A stretch of DNA of 64,000 bases. Origin: Cohnella abietis (GTDB taxonomy: Bacteria > Bacillota > Bacilli > Paenibacillales > Paenibacillaceae). A model generated the notes under the pieces. It was not told the origin of the DNA. It ran no database searches and was given only the letters and a program-made list of their open reading frames with translations. How positions within the stretch are numbered: position 1 is the stretch's first letter; each line of letters begins with the position of its first letter. The stretch covers positions 4,748,001-4,812,000 of the forward strand of contig NZ_AP019400.1 of NCBI RefSeq assembly GCF_004295585.1, read 5' to 3'. Shown here piece after piece: positions 35,012-43,950 of this stretch. The position numbers and the translations under genes were made by a program.

Positions 35012-36346
35012 CTACTTCTTCATTTCGCTAGGACTAATTCCGAAGTACTTCTTGAAAATTTTACTAAAATGCTCAGGAGACTCGTAACCAACTCGTTCTG
35101 AAATCTCATATCTACGCAAATCTGTATTTTGGATTAATCGCTTACTCTCATCCATTCGCAGTTTAATGACGTACTCCCAAAGATTACTTCCGGTATTTTT
35201 CTTGAAAAGATAGCTAAGATAATTAGGACTAACATGGTTTTTCTGAGCTACCTCGTTTAAGGTCAAGCCCTTCTGTGTATAATTCTGATGAATATACTCA
35301 TTGGCACGTTCCACAATCATGTTACTCTGAGCGACCAGATCTTCCTCCGTAGGATCCTCACAAATGATATCCCACTTAAAATCCCCGAAATAGAACACAT
35401 GATGATCTTTGTGCTCACGATTCCATACAATTGCTTTGTTAACTTGTTCATTTAGCTCATTTAGAAACTCGCGCCCTTTTAAGATTTGGCTAATGCCAAC
35501 AATACTCTGAAAGCCCAAAAATTTATGTATATTGAAATGCAAGCTGCGCCCTATCATCTCGAGCTGATTAATTTTGTCGACACTTGAATCACCATAGCTG
35601 GTCTCATCCCATTGAATAATAATGCTTATCTCCTCATGAGGAGAGTAGAAGGAGTGATGATCCCATTTCTTGTCTAGCACTTCGTTCACAATATTGAGCG
35701 CGGCATATTGAAGAAGTAATCTATCCTTATCAGCGAATGTTGCGGCTTTGGAATTTGATGAGAAATCTAATCGTATTTTTATGACTGTAAAATAAGGTCC
35801 CTTGAGCGAAACTTGATTAATTTCTTCTAGCTCATACATCTGCTCTGTGAAAATCTTGTCCTTTTCCGTCAGCAGTCGGTTTAATATTTCAGTTCTCTGG
35901 GGAAGAGGCTGGTCCATGCGAAAATGCTCCCTTAAATCTGAAATCATATCCTCCTGATTAAGTGCAGACCTGTCCATATGAAGTAAAACATGGCGAACAG
36001 AATTAAGCAGCTGCTCACTATTAATGGGCTTAATCAGATAATCCTTTGCCCCTAAACGTATTGCCAGCTGGGCATATTGAAAAGTTTCATGGGCCGATAC
36101 GACGATAACCTGAACCCAAGGCTTGATGATTTTAGCTTGCTGCATTAATTCAATACCGCTCATTGCACCCATCTGTATATCCGTTATTAGCAAGTCGATA
36201 TTTTCCATCTTCACGTAATCCAGTGCTTCATAGCCATTATGTGCTGTGTAAATATTCGATATATCAAGACCCGAGGTTTCAAGAAGACTGGCTAGCCCTC
36301 TACAAATTAACGGCTCATCATCGACAATTAAGATGTTATACATCAT
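35012..36346 (-). CDS. AraC-type response regulator (YesN-like)
   Basis: A 444-residue regulator. Residues 1-120 form a receiver domain with the phosphoryl-acceptor Asp56 in LLITDIQMG, acidic pair DD at 9-10 and Lys in YLIKPIN. The middle section is a helical YesN-type region. The last 100 residues hold two AraC helix-turn-helix motifs (LTLNEVAQKNHVSPNYLSYL and ISERVGYESPEHFSKIFKKY). It probably activates the sugar transport and glycosidase genes. It begins 24 bases after the kinase gene. Confidence 0.94.
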   Translation of the reverse strand: MMYNILIVDDEPLICRGLASLLETSGLDISNIYTAHNGYEALDYVKMENIDLLITDIQMGAMSGIELMQQAKIIKPWVQVIVVSAHETFQYAQLAIRLGAKDYLIKPINSEQLLNSVRHVLLHMDRSALNQEDMISDLREHFRMDQPLPQRTEILNRLLTEKDKIFTEQMYELEEINQVSLKGPYFTVIKIRLDFSSNSKAATFADKDRLLLQYAALNIVNEVLDKKWDHHSFYSPHEEISIIIQWDETSYGDSSVDKINQLEMIGRSLHFNIHKFLGFQSIVGISQILKGREFLNELNEQVNKAIVWNREHKDHHVFYFGDFKWDIICEDPTEEDLVAQSNMIVERANEYIHQNYTQKGLTLNEVAQKNHVSPNYLSYLFKKNTGSNLWEYVIKLRMDESKRLIQNTDLRRYEISERVGYESPEHFSKIFKKYFGISPSEMKK

Positions 36347-36370
36347 TTTTCCTCCTTATAGTTAATGGTT

Positions 36371-38179
36371 TCAATAAGATTCCATACTTACCCTCTTTGG
36401 AATAAGGACGTTTACTCGAGTCCCCTCGCCGTCTCGGGCTTCATAATGTAATCCATATTGATCTCCAAAATGTAGTTGAATTCGTTGATGAACATTACGT
36501 ATCCCATACCCTGATACATTTTCTGATTGAGCTTCGTTTACTATCTGATTAATAGCAGCATAATCAGTTTCCTTATACCCGTTATCTTCTACTGTTAATA
36601 TGATGTTCTCTTCAGTTTGATAGGCATTAATAGTGATCTCTCCATCCTCCCCCATATTCATAACTCCATGAATAATGGCATTCTCGATTAAGGGCTGCAG
36701 GGTGATTTTGGGGATTAGGTTTTGGAGAACCTCATTACTGATGTTCCATCGGACACGGAAGCCATATTCATATCTCTTTTGCTGCAAGCTCGTATATGCA
36801 ACAGCGTGCTCTAGCTCCTCTTCCAGAGAGATTAGCTCTCTCCCTCTACTCAGACTAATCCTCATCAGCTTGGAAAGCTCCTTGATCATTTCGGCCGATG
36901 CTGTATTGCCTTCCAAAGAGCTCTTCCAATAAATGCTCTCAAGCGTATTGTATAGAAGATGCGGATTAATTTGTTGGTATAGGAGTTGTAGCTGTGACTC
37001 CTTCTGCTTAATCTCCATGTAATATCGATCATGAATCATGTCGTTAATTCGATTGGCCATATTATGAACGGAATAAATAAGTACCCCCACCTCGTCATTG
37101 CGCTCTTGAGACGACTCTTTCGATAATGGTTTTCCGGGTTCATGTGAACGAGCAAACACCGCAAGCTTCTGTAGCGGATTCATTAATGATCTCCAGAAAT
37201 ACATCATAACAACAAGAGCAAACAAGGAATAAACAATTGAAATGAGCTGAATGACTTTCTTTAAGGCACTCTGCTGCTGGAGGAGAGACTTTACCGGAAT
37301 TCTATATACTAGCTTTTGATTTAAAGAATATTTGGAATGAGTAACATAAATATAATCGTCCTTTATCGTATTCGTCGTTTCGCTTCCAGTCTCGCTCTGT
37401 TCCGGCAAGACTAGGCTGTCTCCTAATTGAGATGTTGAGGAAGCTAGAATCCGATTAGACCAATCCGTCAGGTAGATTTCTCCACCTTCCGGCAAGGAGA
37501 CCGTTTTAAAAGACTCCTCAATTTTTTTCTCAACCTTCGTCGCAACGAGAATGCCTACTACACTGTTTCCTTTAGAGATGTTGTTTACTACACGTAAGTA
37601 GGCAAGCGTTTTCTGGTCTGCTCTTGGGCCTAAGTTATCAATATAGACGAGTATTCCCTTCCCCTTTTGCTTCAAAGCAATATTTATCCAAGGCATATTG
37701 TTCTGATCCGTGTAGAAAAAGACCGATGAAGCGGACGTTTGGCGGTCTAAACTGGGTACTGTAGGAGCAAACTCATAACTCCCATTTGGGTCGTAAACAA
37801 ACAGATTATAATAAATCGCTTCACCACCGGAAATAGCCACGGAATTATTGCTAAGAAGCGTGCTCATCTCCGAATATTTTTTGACGCGGTCGTATTGTAT
37901 CTCATTGTCCTTAATAATCATCTTCTGAGTAGTCGGATTCTGGATAATCGTCGTCATTATCCGATTAATGGAGTCGATATCCCGGTTAATAAGAAAATGA
38001 TTTTGCTTATTTAGCTCCTCATAAGCATTCGTGACGTGTGACTTTAATATTTGTTCTGCCTTGGTGTTCGCATACCAGTTGAGAAGGAAAACAGGACTAA
38101 CTAATATTAAAAACAACAAAACCATTTGTTGTTTTACATTTAACTTCGTTAAGGGATTTTTTATCCGCGAAAGCAACAT
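36371..38179 (-). CDS. Sensor histidine kinase (YesM-like)
   Basis: A 602-residue membrane kinase. Two helices flank an extracellular sensor domain (residues 35-295). A HAMP domain follows (LMNPLQKLAVFARSHEPGKP). The His-kinase domain has the conserved histidine in QINPHLLYNTLESIYW near residue 405, and the ATP-binding region contains PLIENAIIHGV and GYGIRNVHQRI. This is the LytS/YesM class, usually paired with AraC-type regulators to control sugar-use genes. GGAGGAAA precedes the ATG. Confidence 0.94.
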   Translation of the reverse strand: MLLSRIKNPLTKLNVKQQMVLLFLILVSPVFLLNWYANTKAEQILKSHVTNAYEELNKQNHFLINRDIDSINRIMTTIIQNPTTQKMIIKDNEIQYDRVKKYSEMSTLLSNNSVAISGGEAIYYNLFVYDPNGSYEFAPTVPSLDRQTSASSVFFYTDQNNMPWINIALKQKGKGILVYIDNLGPRADQKTLAYLRVVNNISKGNSVVGILVATKVEKKIEESFKTVSLPEGGEIYLTDWSNRILASSTSQLGDSLVLPEQSETGSETTNTIKDDYIYVTHSKYSLNQKLVYRIPVKSLLQQQSALKKVIQLISIVYSLFALVVMMYFWRSLMNPLQKLAVFARSHEPGKPLSKESSQERNDEVGVLIYSVHNMANRINDMIHDRYYMEIKQKESQLQLLYQQINPHLLYNTLESIYWKSSLEGNTASAEMIKELSKLMRISLSRGRELISLEEELEHAVAYTSLQQKRYEYGFRVRWNISNEVLQNLIPKITLQPLIENAIIHGVMNMGEDGEITINAYQTEENIILTVEDNGYKETDYAAINQIVNEAQSENVSGYGIRNVHQRIQLHFGDQYGLHYEARDGEGTRVNVLIPKRVSMESY

Positions 38180-38563
38180 AGGGTTTCCTCCAACTTCTTG
38201 TCGATTCTAAGTATGAGCAATTCCTTATGCCTTTTGGAGTGTACAGCTCTAACTACGTACAAGCGCATACATTTAACGTAGAATTGCGCATATCTAGTAC
38301 TTCTATATCCTCAACCTAAACCCTTTAGTTTCCAATTTGTATTTCAACAAAATTAATCGCAAACAACCCCAGATTTATAAATTCCACAATAAAATAGATT
38401 TTTTTATGATTAAGAACAAATTATTACAATTATTTGCAAATACCTCTATCAAAACATTCAAGCACACATATTTCGCGTAGAACGGCACATTACCACCTAA
38501 CTGAAAGCACTTACAATAAGAGGTATGGATAATATTGAATAGATCTGCCTAGGGGGGCAACTC
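38180..38563. promoter_or_regulatory. Divergent promoter region with a 31-bp direct repeat
   Basis: This 384-base AT-rich gap separates the kinase gene and the chemoreceptor gene. Segments 38261-38291 and 38461-38491 match at about 22 of 31 positions and lie exactly 200 bp apart, sharing AAGC and CGTAGAA. Each itself holds two GCGCATA-like half sites about 23 bp apart, as expected for an AraC-type dimer. They are candidate binding sites for the response regulator. No other feature was seen. Confidence 0.45.
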
Positions 38564-40546
38564 ATGACAATGTTTAGATCGGTGGGTACAAAGCTATTCA
38601 TTTTGTTTTTTGTTTCAACTTTCGTATCCGTTCTCCTTGTCGGTATGATTTCATATACCAAATCCCAGTCCATAATCGAAAAAAAGATGGAAGCTGTATC
38701 GCAACAGACTGTTAAAGAAGCAAGTGAAAAAATTAGCCTCATGCTAAAGCAATTTGAAGATATGTCACTACAATTTTCCACAAATCGGGACCTTCAAGCA
38801 CAAATACAATCTTTATTCGACCCATCGGCAGATCCAGCAGTTCAAATGAGGGCCAAGCTTTCGATTCAAGAAACCTTAAATCAGATCGCTAGGTCTAATA
38901 CCTTAATTAAATCTCTTACATTATTCAATACGACCAATGAGAATGAAACGATTTCTTCTGTCTCCACAGGCTTGGTCATGCTGGACCGTAAAGAAGAGTG
39001 GTATGCCAAGGTAACAGGAATGAAAGGAACCGTCCTTTGGTTGCCTATGAAGGAAAATGGCTATACAGGGCTAGCTAAAGGAAATCTATTTGCCCTATCC
39101 AGGATGGTTAACAAGCTCCTTATTGTACTCGAAGTCGATTCTACCATGCTCTCGGAAACCATAAATGGAATTCACTTCAGTGAAAGCTCTAAAATGATTC
39201 TTCGCGATGATAAGGGCAGCATTCTAGTATCATCCACTGCAGAAGATGCGGGACAAGCTTTCGTAGAAGATCATTGGAAGAAAGACAATCTTATCGTCTC
39301 TGAGCCGCTCAAAAGAACGACGTGGACCTTGTCAGGAATTGTCCCCCTTAAAGAGCTCGTAGCTGATACAAAGGTCATTCGCAACCTGACTTACCTCATG
39401 TGTATTATAGCCGGGGTCGTTGCTCTAGTCATTGGCTATTTCATCATACTCTATATTGGCAGACCATTATTAAAAATCCGCAGTATGCTTAACGAAGGCT
39501 CCCGAGGAAATTTGGACGTTAGGCTGCACTTCAAAAGAAATGATGAGATCGGCGAAGTAGCCACCAGCTTTAATACGATGATGAGCCAAATGAAGCTGCT
39601 GATCGAGCAAACACAGCAATCCGCTCATAAGGTGTTAAATACTTCTTCTAATCTCCTTTACGTATCCCAGAATACAGCGATATCGTCTGGGGAAATCTCA
39701 ACGGCGACAAGTGAGATTGCTCAAGGCTCTACTCAGCTTGCAGCAGAAGCGGATCATGTCTTCCATATCGTTGAATCTATGAACGTTGATCTCACAAGTG
39801 TGGCCAATGCCACAGAAGAAATTAATGTTTCCTCCCAGGATGTGAGATTAGCCTCATCAGATGGTAAGCTATTCATGCAAAAGGTAGTTCAAATGACAAT
39901 AGAATCTGAGAAATCGATTGATTTGCTTGTTTCACGTGTTATGAAGCTAGAGGAAAGCACAGGAGAAATGCAAAAGGTGTTCGGTATGATGAATAAGATC
40001 ACGAAGGATTCTAAAATTCTTTCCTTGAATGCAGGAATTGAAGCCGCCCGCTCGGGTCAACAGAGCGGAGGTTTTAGGGTCATCGCTAAAGAAATGGGAC
40101 AGCTTTCTGACCAAACGCACGGCTCACTCCATACGGTTAACCAAATGACTGATACGATACAGGACGAGATTTCTCAAACAGTAAAAGCATTAAAGCAGGC
40201 ACTGCCCCTGCTGCAAAACCAAATTCAGGCAGTAAAACAAGCCAACTCCATCTTTATTAACGTGTATGAGAAATCTGAGGCGTTTACCCTTAATGTAGAT
40301 CAAATCAAGCTAGATGTTCTTGAGCTTGAATCCAAGCAGCAGTTTCTAAACAAGTCGATCTCCAATGTAAGTAGCTTCTCTCAGCAAGCATCTGCGACGT
40401 CCGAGCAGGTTGCTGCTCTCAGCTCAGGTCAATTACAATCTAGCAAAGAAGTTGTCGATATCGCCAAAGAGCTGGAGACCCTCTCCTTATCTTTGCAGGC
40501 AACTTTAATGACTTTTTCATCAACAACGGGTTCCAAACTCAATTAG
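38564..40546 (+). CDS. Methyl-accepting chemotaxis-like receptor with an atypical signalling tip
   Basis: A 660-residue transducer. A first helix (LFILFFVSTFVSVLLVGMIS) and a second (YLMCIIAGVVALVIGYFIILY, near 285) flank a Cache-like sensor domain. A HAMP domain follows (RPLLKIRSMLNEGSRGNLDV). The C-terminal coiled coil contains a tip reading ILSLNAGIEAARSGQQSGGF followed by RVIAKEMGQLSDQT. The usual tip is [29 protein letters not shown], so several contact residues differ. It may signal to a non-standard CheA or regulate sugar sensing. AGGGGGG precedes the ATG. Confidence 0.85.
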   Translation: MTMFRSVGTKLFILFFVSTFVSVLLVGMISYTKSQSIIEKKMEAVSQQTVKEASEKISLMLKQFEDMSLQFSTNRDLQAQIQSLFDPSADPAVQMRAKLSIQETLNQIARSNTLIKSLTLFNTTNENETISSVSTGLVMLDRKEEWYAKVTGMKGTVLWLPMKENGYTGLAKGNLFALSRMVNKLLIVLEVDSTMLSETINGIHFSESSKMILRDDKGSILVSSTAEDAGQAFVEDHWKKDNLIVSEPLKRTTWTLSGIVPLKELVADTKVIRNLTYLMCIIAGVVALVIGYFIILYIGRPLLKIRSMLNEGSRGNLDVRLHFKRNDEIGEVATSFNTMMSQMKLLIEQTQQSAHKVLNTSSNLLYVSQNTAISSGEISTATSEIAQGSTQLAAEADHVFHIVESMNVDLTSVANATEEINVSSQDVRLASSDGKLFMQKVVQMTIESEKSIDLLVSRVMKLEESTGEMQKVFGMMNKITKDSKILSLNAGIEAARSGQQSGGFRVIAKEMGQLSDQTHGSLHTVNQMTDTIQDEISQTVKALKQALPLLQNQIQAVKQANSIFINVYEKSEAFTLNVDQIKLDVLELESKQQFLNKSISNVSSFSQQASATSEQVAALSSGQLQSSKEVVDIAKELETLSLSLQATLMTFSSTTGSKLN

Positions 40547-40569
40547 TAGATTTGGAGTCTCATAGTTAG

Positions 40570-41559
40570 TTACTGTACATACATTCGACTACCCGCAGCC
40601 CACTGTTGGCTCGGCTCCAAGCGAATAAGTCCAGTTATTTCCTCAGGCAGCTTTAAATTAGGGGCATTGACCATGCCGGTTTGCGGCTCTGGACAGAAGA
40701 ATTTCCCATTAGCTTCGGCATTATACACCATCCAGTGCTTATAGGCTTCTCCCGCTTCGTATACGAAGCGAACATTTAACCGACGATCATATATTGTCGT
40801 TTCATTAACACCTACACCTGAGCTCGTGTAATGATTGTCGAAGCTAGCGCAATAAGGACTTCCTTTACCCTCCTTCAAGAGTAACTCACCTTCACTGAGT
40901 GCTAGCTGGTCACCTGTAGGCAGCATCCGTTCGTTTAGCTCCCAGCGTTCACCGATGGAGATTCCACATTCTAAATCGTCTTTACTGCTGCCCGATGCGA
41001 AAGGAGCATTCAAGCTCGTATGGAATCCTAGCATAAACGGGATGGCTACATCACTTTCGTTGAGAGCTTCGAATCTGTGCTCGAGACCTCTGTTAGATAA
41101 GGTGAAGGTTTGAGAAAACACGATTTGATGAGGAAAATAGACATAACCAGCGTGCTTCTCGTCAAAGATCAGCTTAACTGTGACAGAGCTTTCCTGCTCT
41201 GAGCTATTTAAGCTAACGACTTCCCACTCTGATTGGCTTATGAAGCCATGAATGTGATTGCCTGTTTCCTCTTCATTAATAGGGAAACGATATGTACGTC
41301 CATCGAACTCGAACACTCCGCCATCATATCGGTTGGGCGGGAACAACACCGGAATGCCATGCACGATAGGCTTTTCAACAAAGGCCTCCCAATCGGCTCC
41401 CTCAGGCTCGCGGATAAAACGGAAATCACGGTCGTCATCCCGGAATGATATGAGATTGCCTCCGATTCTTGGTAATAGAATAGCAGAATAGCTACCGTGC
41501 TTTAAGAGAATAGCCGGTTCATTCTCATAGGTTCCTTGTTTAGCATAATGCAATGTCAT
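40570..41559 (-). CDS. Aldose 1-epimerase family protein
   Basis: A 329-residue beta-sandwich protein of the GalM family. It begins MTLHYAKQGTYENEPAILLKHG. The catalytic-histidine region is GNHIHGFISQSEW, and a second conserved stretch is LGFHTSLNAPFA. Such enzymes interconvert alpha and beta anomers of free sugars or act on glucose 6-phosphate. In this locus it could prepare the anomer needed by the phosphorylase route. The start at 41559 follows GGAGG by seven bases; a longer ATG frame has no ribosome site. Confidence 0.88.
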   Translation of the reverse strand: MTLHYAKQGTYENEPAILLKHGSYSAILLPRIGGNLISFRDDDRDFRFIREPEGADWEAFVEKPIVHGIPVLFPPNRYDGGVFEFDGRTYRFPINEEETGNHIHGFISQSEWEVVSLNSSEQESSVTVKLIFDEKHAGYVYFPHQIVFSQTFTLSNRGLEHRFEALNESDVAIPFMLGFHTSLNAPFASGSSKDDLECGISIGERWELNERMLPTGDQLALSEGELLLKEGKGSPYCASFDNHYTSSGVGVNETTIYDRRLNVRFVYEAGEAYKHWMVYNAEANGKFFCPEPQTGMVNAPNLKLPEEITGLIRLEPSQQWAAGSRMYVQ

Positions 41560-41635
41560 TGTCGTTCCTCCACCAAATGAAGATTTTGTAAAAGTATATA
41601 AGTAACTTACCTTCATCGTCAATATTAGTCTCGCA

Positions 41636-41687
41636 AAAATAAACGCTCTTCCTTCAGCCTAGGGCTGGTGGAGGAGCGTTTATTTTT
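41636..41687. terminator. Hairpin with T runs, upstream of the epimerase gene
   Basis: AAAAATAAACGCTC (41636-41649) pairs with GAGCGTTTATTTTT (41674-41687) around a small inner stem. No gene now ends here; it may have terminated a transcript coming from the right before the IS110 insertion. Confidence 0.6.
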
Positions 41688-41747
41688 AAATGGAGCTGGG
41701 ACGGGGGAACCCCCCTCCCTTATCAAGGAAAAGTGGCACCGACGAAA

Positions 41748-41934
41748 CTACGATGTTTTTAATTGTACTTCGGGCTTCGTGGGGGGCTTGATATGAGATT
41801 AGCGATGTTTTTCATCGCTTTCGACCAGTTTGGTTAGTTAAATGGCTGGCATATCCCGAAAGTACGATGTTTTTAATTGTACTTCGTGCTTCGTGGGGGG
41901 CTTGATATGAGGTTAGCGATGTTATTCATCGCTT
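41748..41934. repeat. Two 73-bp direct repeats, 114 bp apart
   Basis: Segments 41748-41820 and 41862-41934 match with few changes. Each contains CGATGTTTTTAATTGTACTT and ends in the hairpin AGCGATG...CATCGCT. They lie in the non-coding gap between the epimerase gene and the dispersed repeat that holds the IS110 element. No protein is encoded. The remaining bases of this gap show nothing else. Confidence 0.85.
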
Positions 41935-42143
41935 CTGATAGTTAGAAGTCCTAAACTTACCTTTCTAAATACGGAGCTTGCGGCTAACGAATCGAGTAAT
42001 TCTTATTTGGTTAAAAACTAATGGTTTTATTTTGTAAACATTCCTGTAGAGACTAATTTTTGGTCTTGGACAAAAAAAGGAGCACCTCTTATGATGGGGG
42101 TGTCACGGGTCAATGCCCTAAAACCCATCAGGAGGCGCTTACT

Positions 42144-43415
42144 ATGAAGTTTACCCAAAATGAGAAAACAAATCAACGTATTGAACGAATGACCAGCCAA
42201 CACGCCGTAGTGGGGATCGACATTGCCAAAGATGTTCATGCAGCGCAAGTAACGGATTACCGTGGACGAGTCCTCTCGAACCGTCACCTGTCCTTTACCA
42301 ATACGCGTGAAGGATTCGAGAAACTCGGACTTTGGTTGCAGGATATACGTGGCAAATACGGCAAATCGGATGTTATTGTCGGTATGGAACCGACCGGTCA
42401 TTACTGGTATAACCTCGCCAATTGGCTATTAGAGCAAGGCATTGAAGTGGTTCTGGTAAACCCGGTTACGACGCATCGCAACAAGGAAAATCGGGACAAC
42501 AGCCCCTCCAAGAACGACCCCAAGGATGCGCTTGTCATCGCAGACGTAGTCAGTCGCGGCTATTACACCAACTATGCACCGCAGTCCCCCGTATTTGACC
42601 AAATCAAGACCATTACGAGCAATCGCGAGTATTGGGTAAAAATGTCCACGAGCTTAGGAAATCGCATTGTCCGCTGGATCGACCTGTACTTTCCCGAGTT
42701 CAGAAGTGTCTTCCCCGTCTGGGACACGGCCCGTTCACTGGCGACGCTCCGAGCCTTTCCACTGCCTGAGGACCTCAAGCAGTTGAATGCAGAGTTGGTC
42801 ATGGAGGGTTGGCGCGAGCAGGGAATGAGACGTGCAGGTGGTGCTAGCGGGAAGGCAACGGCCACTCAGCTTCTCAGCGCCGCGAATCGCAGCATTGGAA
42901 AACCGTGCATGGACGTGGCAGCAGGCCAGGATCTTGCTCGCTTGCTAGCGGCTTACGAGCAAACCCAAGCGGCACTCCAGGAAATGGAGCAGGAGATGGA
43001 AATGCTGCTGAACAGCCTTCCGCTGGCTAAGCAGCTCAGCAGCGCAGGTTTGGGAAGGGTCACCATAGCCGTCCTGTTAGGATGCGCTGGAGATCTGAGC
43101 CAGTACGCCCATGGCAAACAGTTGTTGCGTCGTGCGGGCCTCAATTTGACGGAGCGAACATCTGGGAAGCACAAGGGGCAGATTAAGCTCTCGAAGCGAG
43201 GGGACAGTACGTTGCGTAAGTATTTGTTTTTAGCTGTATTGAATTTGGTGCGGCATCACCCGGATTTCAAATACTGGCATAAGCAAAACCAGCTAAAAGG
43301 CATGACGAAGCTGAAGTCTGTATTTAAACTTATCGGGAAGTTGGCGCGTCTGGTCATCGGGATGGTCCAACGCGGAGAAACGTACCAGAGCAAGCTTGAC
43401 GTTACGGCAGCCTGA
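42144..43415 (+). CDS. IS110-family transposase (RNA-guided recombinase type)
   Basis: A 423-residue protein. The N-terminal RuvC-like DEDD domain shows GIDIAKDVHAAQV (first Asp), GMEPTGHYWYNLA (Glu) and SKNDPKDALVIADVV (Asp pair). The C-terminal Tnp_20 domain shows GLGRVTIAVLLGCAG and NLTERTSGKHKGQIKLSKRG, which holds the conserved serine. IS110 enzymes join donor and target DNA under guidance of an RNA encoded in the element. The start at 42144 was chosen for GGAGG eight bases upstream. The frame is intact, so the element may still be active. Confidence 0.93.
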   Translation: MKFTQNEKTNQRIERMTSQHAVVGIDIAKDVHAAQVTDYRGRVLSNRHLSFTNTREGFEKLGLWLQDIRGKYGKSDVIVGMEPTGHYWYNLANWLLEQGIEVVLVNPVTTHRNKENRDNSPSKNDPKDALVIADVVSRGYYTNYAPQSPVFDQIKTITSNREYWVKMSTSLGNRIVRWIDLYFPEFRSVFPVWDTARSLATLRAFPLPEDLKQLNAELVMEGWREQGMRRAGGASGKATATQLLSAANRSIGKPCMDVAAGQDLARLLAAYEQTQAALQEMEQEMEMLLNSLPLAKQLSSAGLGRVTIAVLLGCAGDLSQYAHGKQLLRRAGLNLTERTSGKHKGQIKLSKRGDSTLRKYLFLAVLNLVRHHPDFKYWHKQNQLKGMTKLKSVFKLIGKLARLVIGMVQRGETYQSKLDVTAA

Positions 43416-43439
43416 GTCACAGCGCATAAACCGATTCGA

Positions 43440-43600
43440 CACGCTTACGAATGTTGACTCGTTCGCGGAATGCCACCACAAAGAAAGCACAGAGAACCGA
43501 ATGTGGAGTTCGTCAGGGACATAGATCCGTTATCTAAACGCAATCGGTCTCCACGCCTTGGTCAGGTTGAACGAAGGAATGTAAGGGCGCAGACCCGTTG
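43440..43600 (+). ncRNA. Putative bridge RNA of the IS110 element
   Basis: In the right non-coding end, TGGAGTTCGT (43504-43513) is the exact complement of the first ten bases of the right target flank (43811-43820). AGGAATGT (43575-43582) is the exact complement of the first eight bases of the element (42038-42045). AGGGAC (43515-43520) repeats the last four bases of the element plus AC. TGTTGAC (43452-43458) resembles the left flank TGTAAAC. A stem (GTTCGCGG region with ACCGAA) lies between the two target segments. This order fits target guides followed by donor guides. Limits of the RNA are estimates. Confidence 0.7.
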
Positions 43601-43950
43601 AGACATGGGAGGGTGAACCTCCAAGGGACAAGTGGAGTGTGCAGCAGAAGTCTGTCGCGAAGTGCGTATGAGCGCGACTTCTGTTCCTGCATAGCCAAAT
43701 GTGTCCATCGACAACGGGTTTCCCCTACTTCCGCTCCATCCACCTGTTCTTGTGAGTTGCAATTCTGCGAATGAGTGAGCATTCGTGAGTAAAACCCTTA
43801 AATACGAGGGACGAACTCCAGACATCCTATTCCCAGTAAAGTAGCTCCATTCCTCCAATAAATGACTCAATAAAGCCAATGAAATTCGTTAAAATAAATA
43901 AGGAGGCATTTTATCCGTAATAAGAACAATTCGGTTCGTTAGCCAAATAC

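Larger units (their letters stand above)
42038..43810 (+). mobile_element. IS110-family insertion sequence (about 1773 bp)
   Basis: The ends were set by comparison with the uninterrupted repeat at 7902-7903. The element has no terminal inverted repeat of note. Both junctions carry the dinucleotide AC (42038-42039 and 43811-43812), consistent with a shared core dinucleotide. The left non-coding end is 106 bp and the right non-coding end is 395 bp, an IS1111-like arrangement. The transposase is intact. Confidence 0.9.
41950..43950. repeat. Dispersed repeat, copy split by the IS110 element
   Basis: The left part (41950-42037) and right part (43811-43950) align with the intact copy at 7813-8037 in order and orientation. 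Removing 42038-43810 restores a continuous repeat. The IS therefore entered a pre-existing copy of this repeat. Confidence 0.85.

Noticed and set aside
43534..43879. Minus-strand frames in the right end of the IS110 element
   Set aside because: They overlap the structured non-coding end, have no ribosome site and match no family; the region is better explained as the RNA-coding end.
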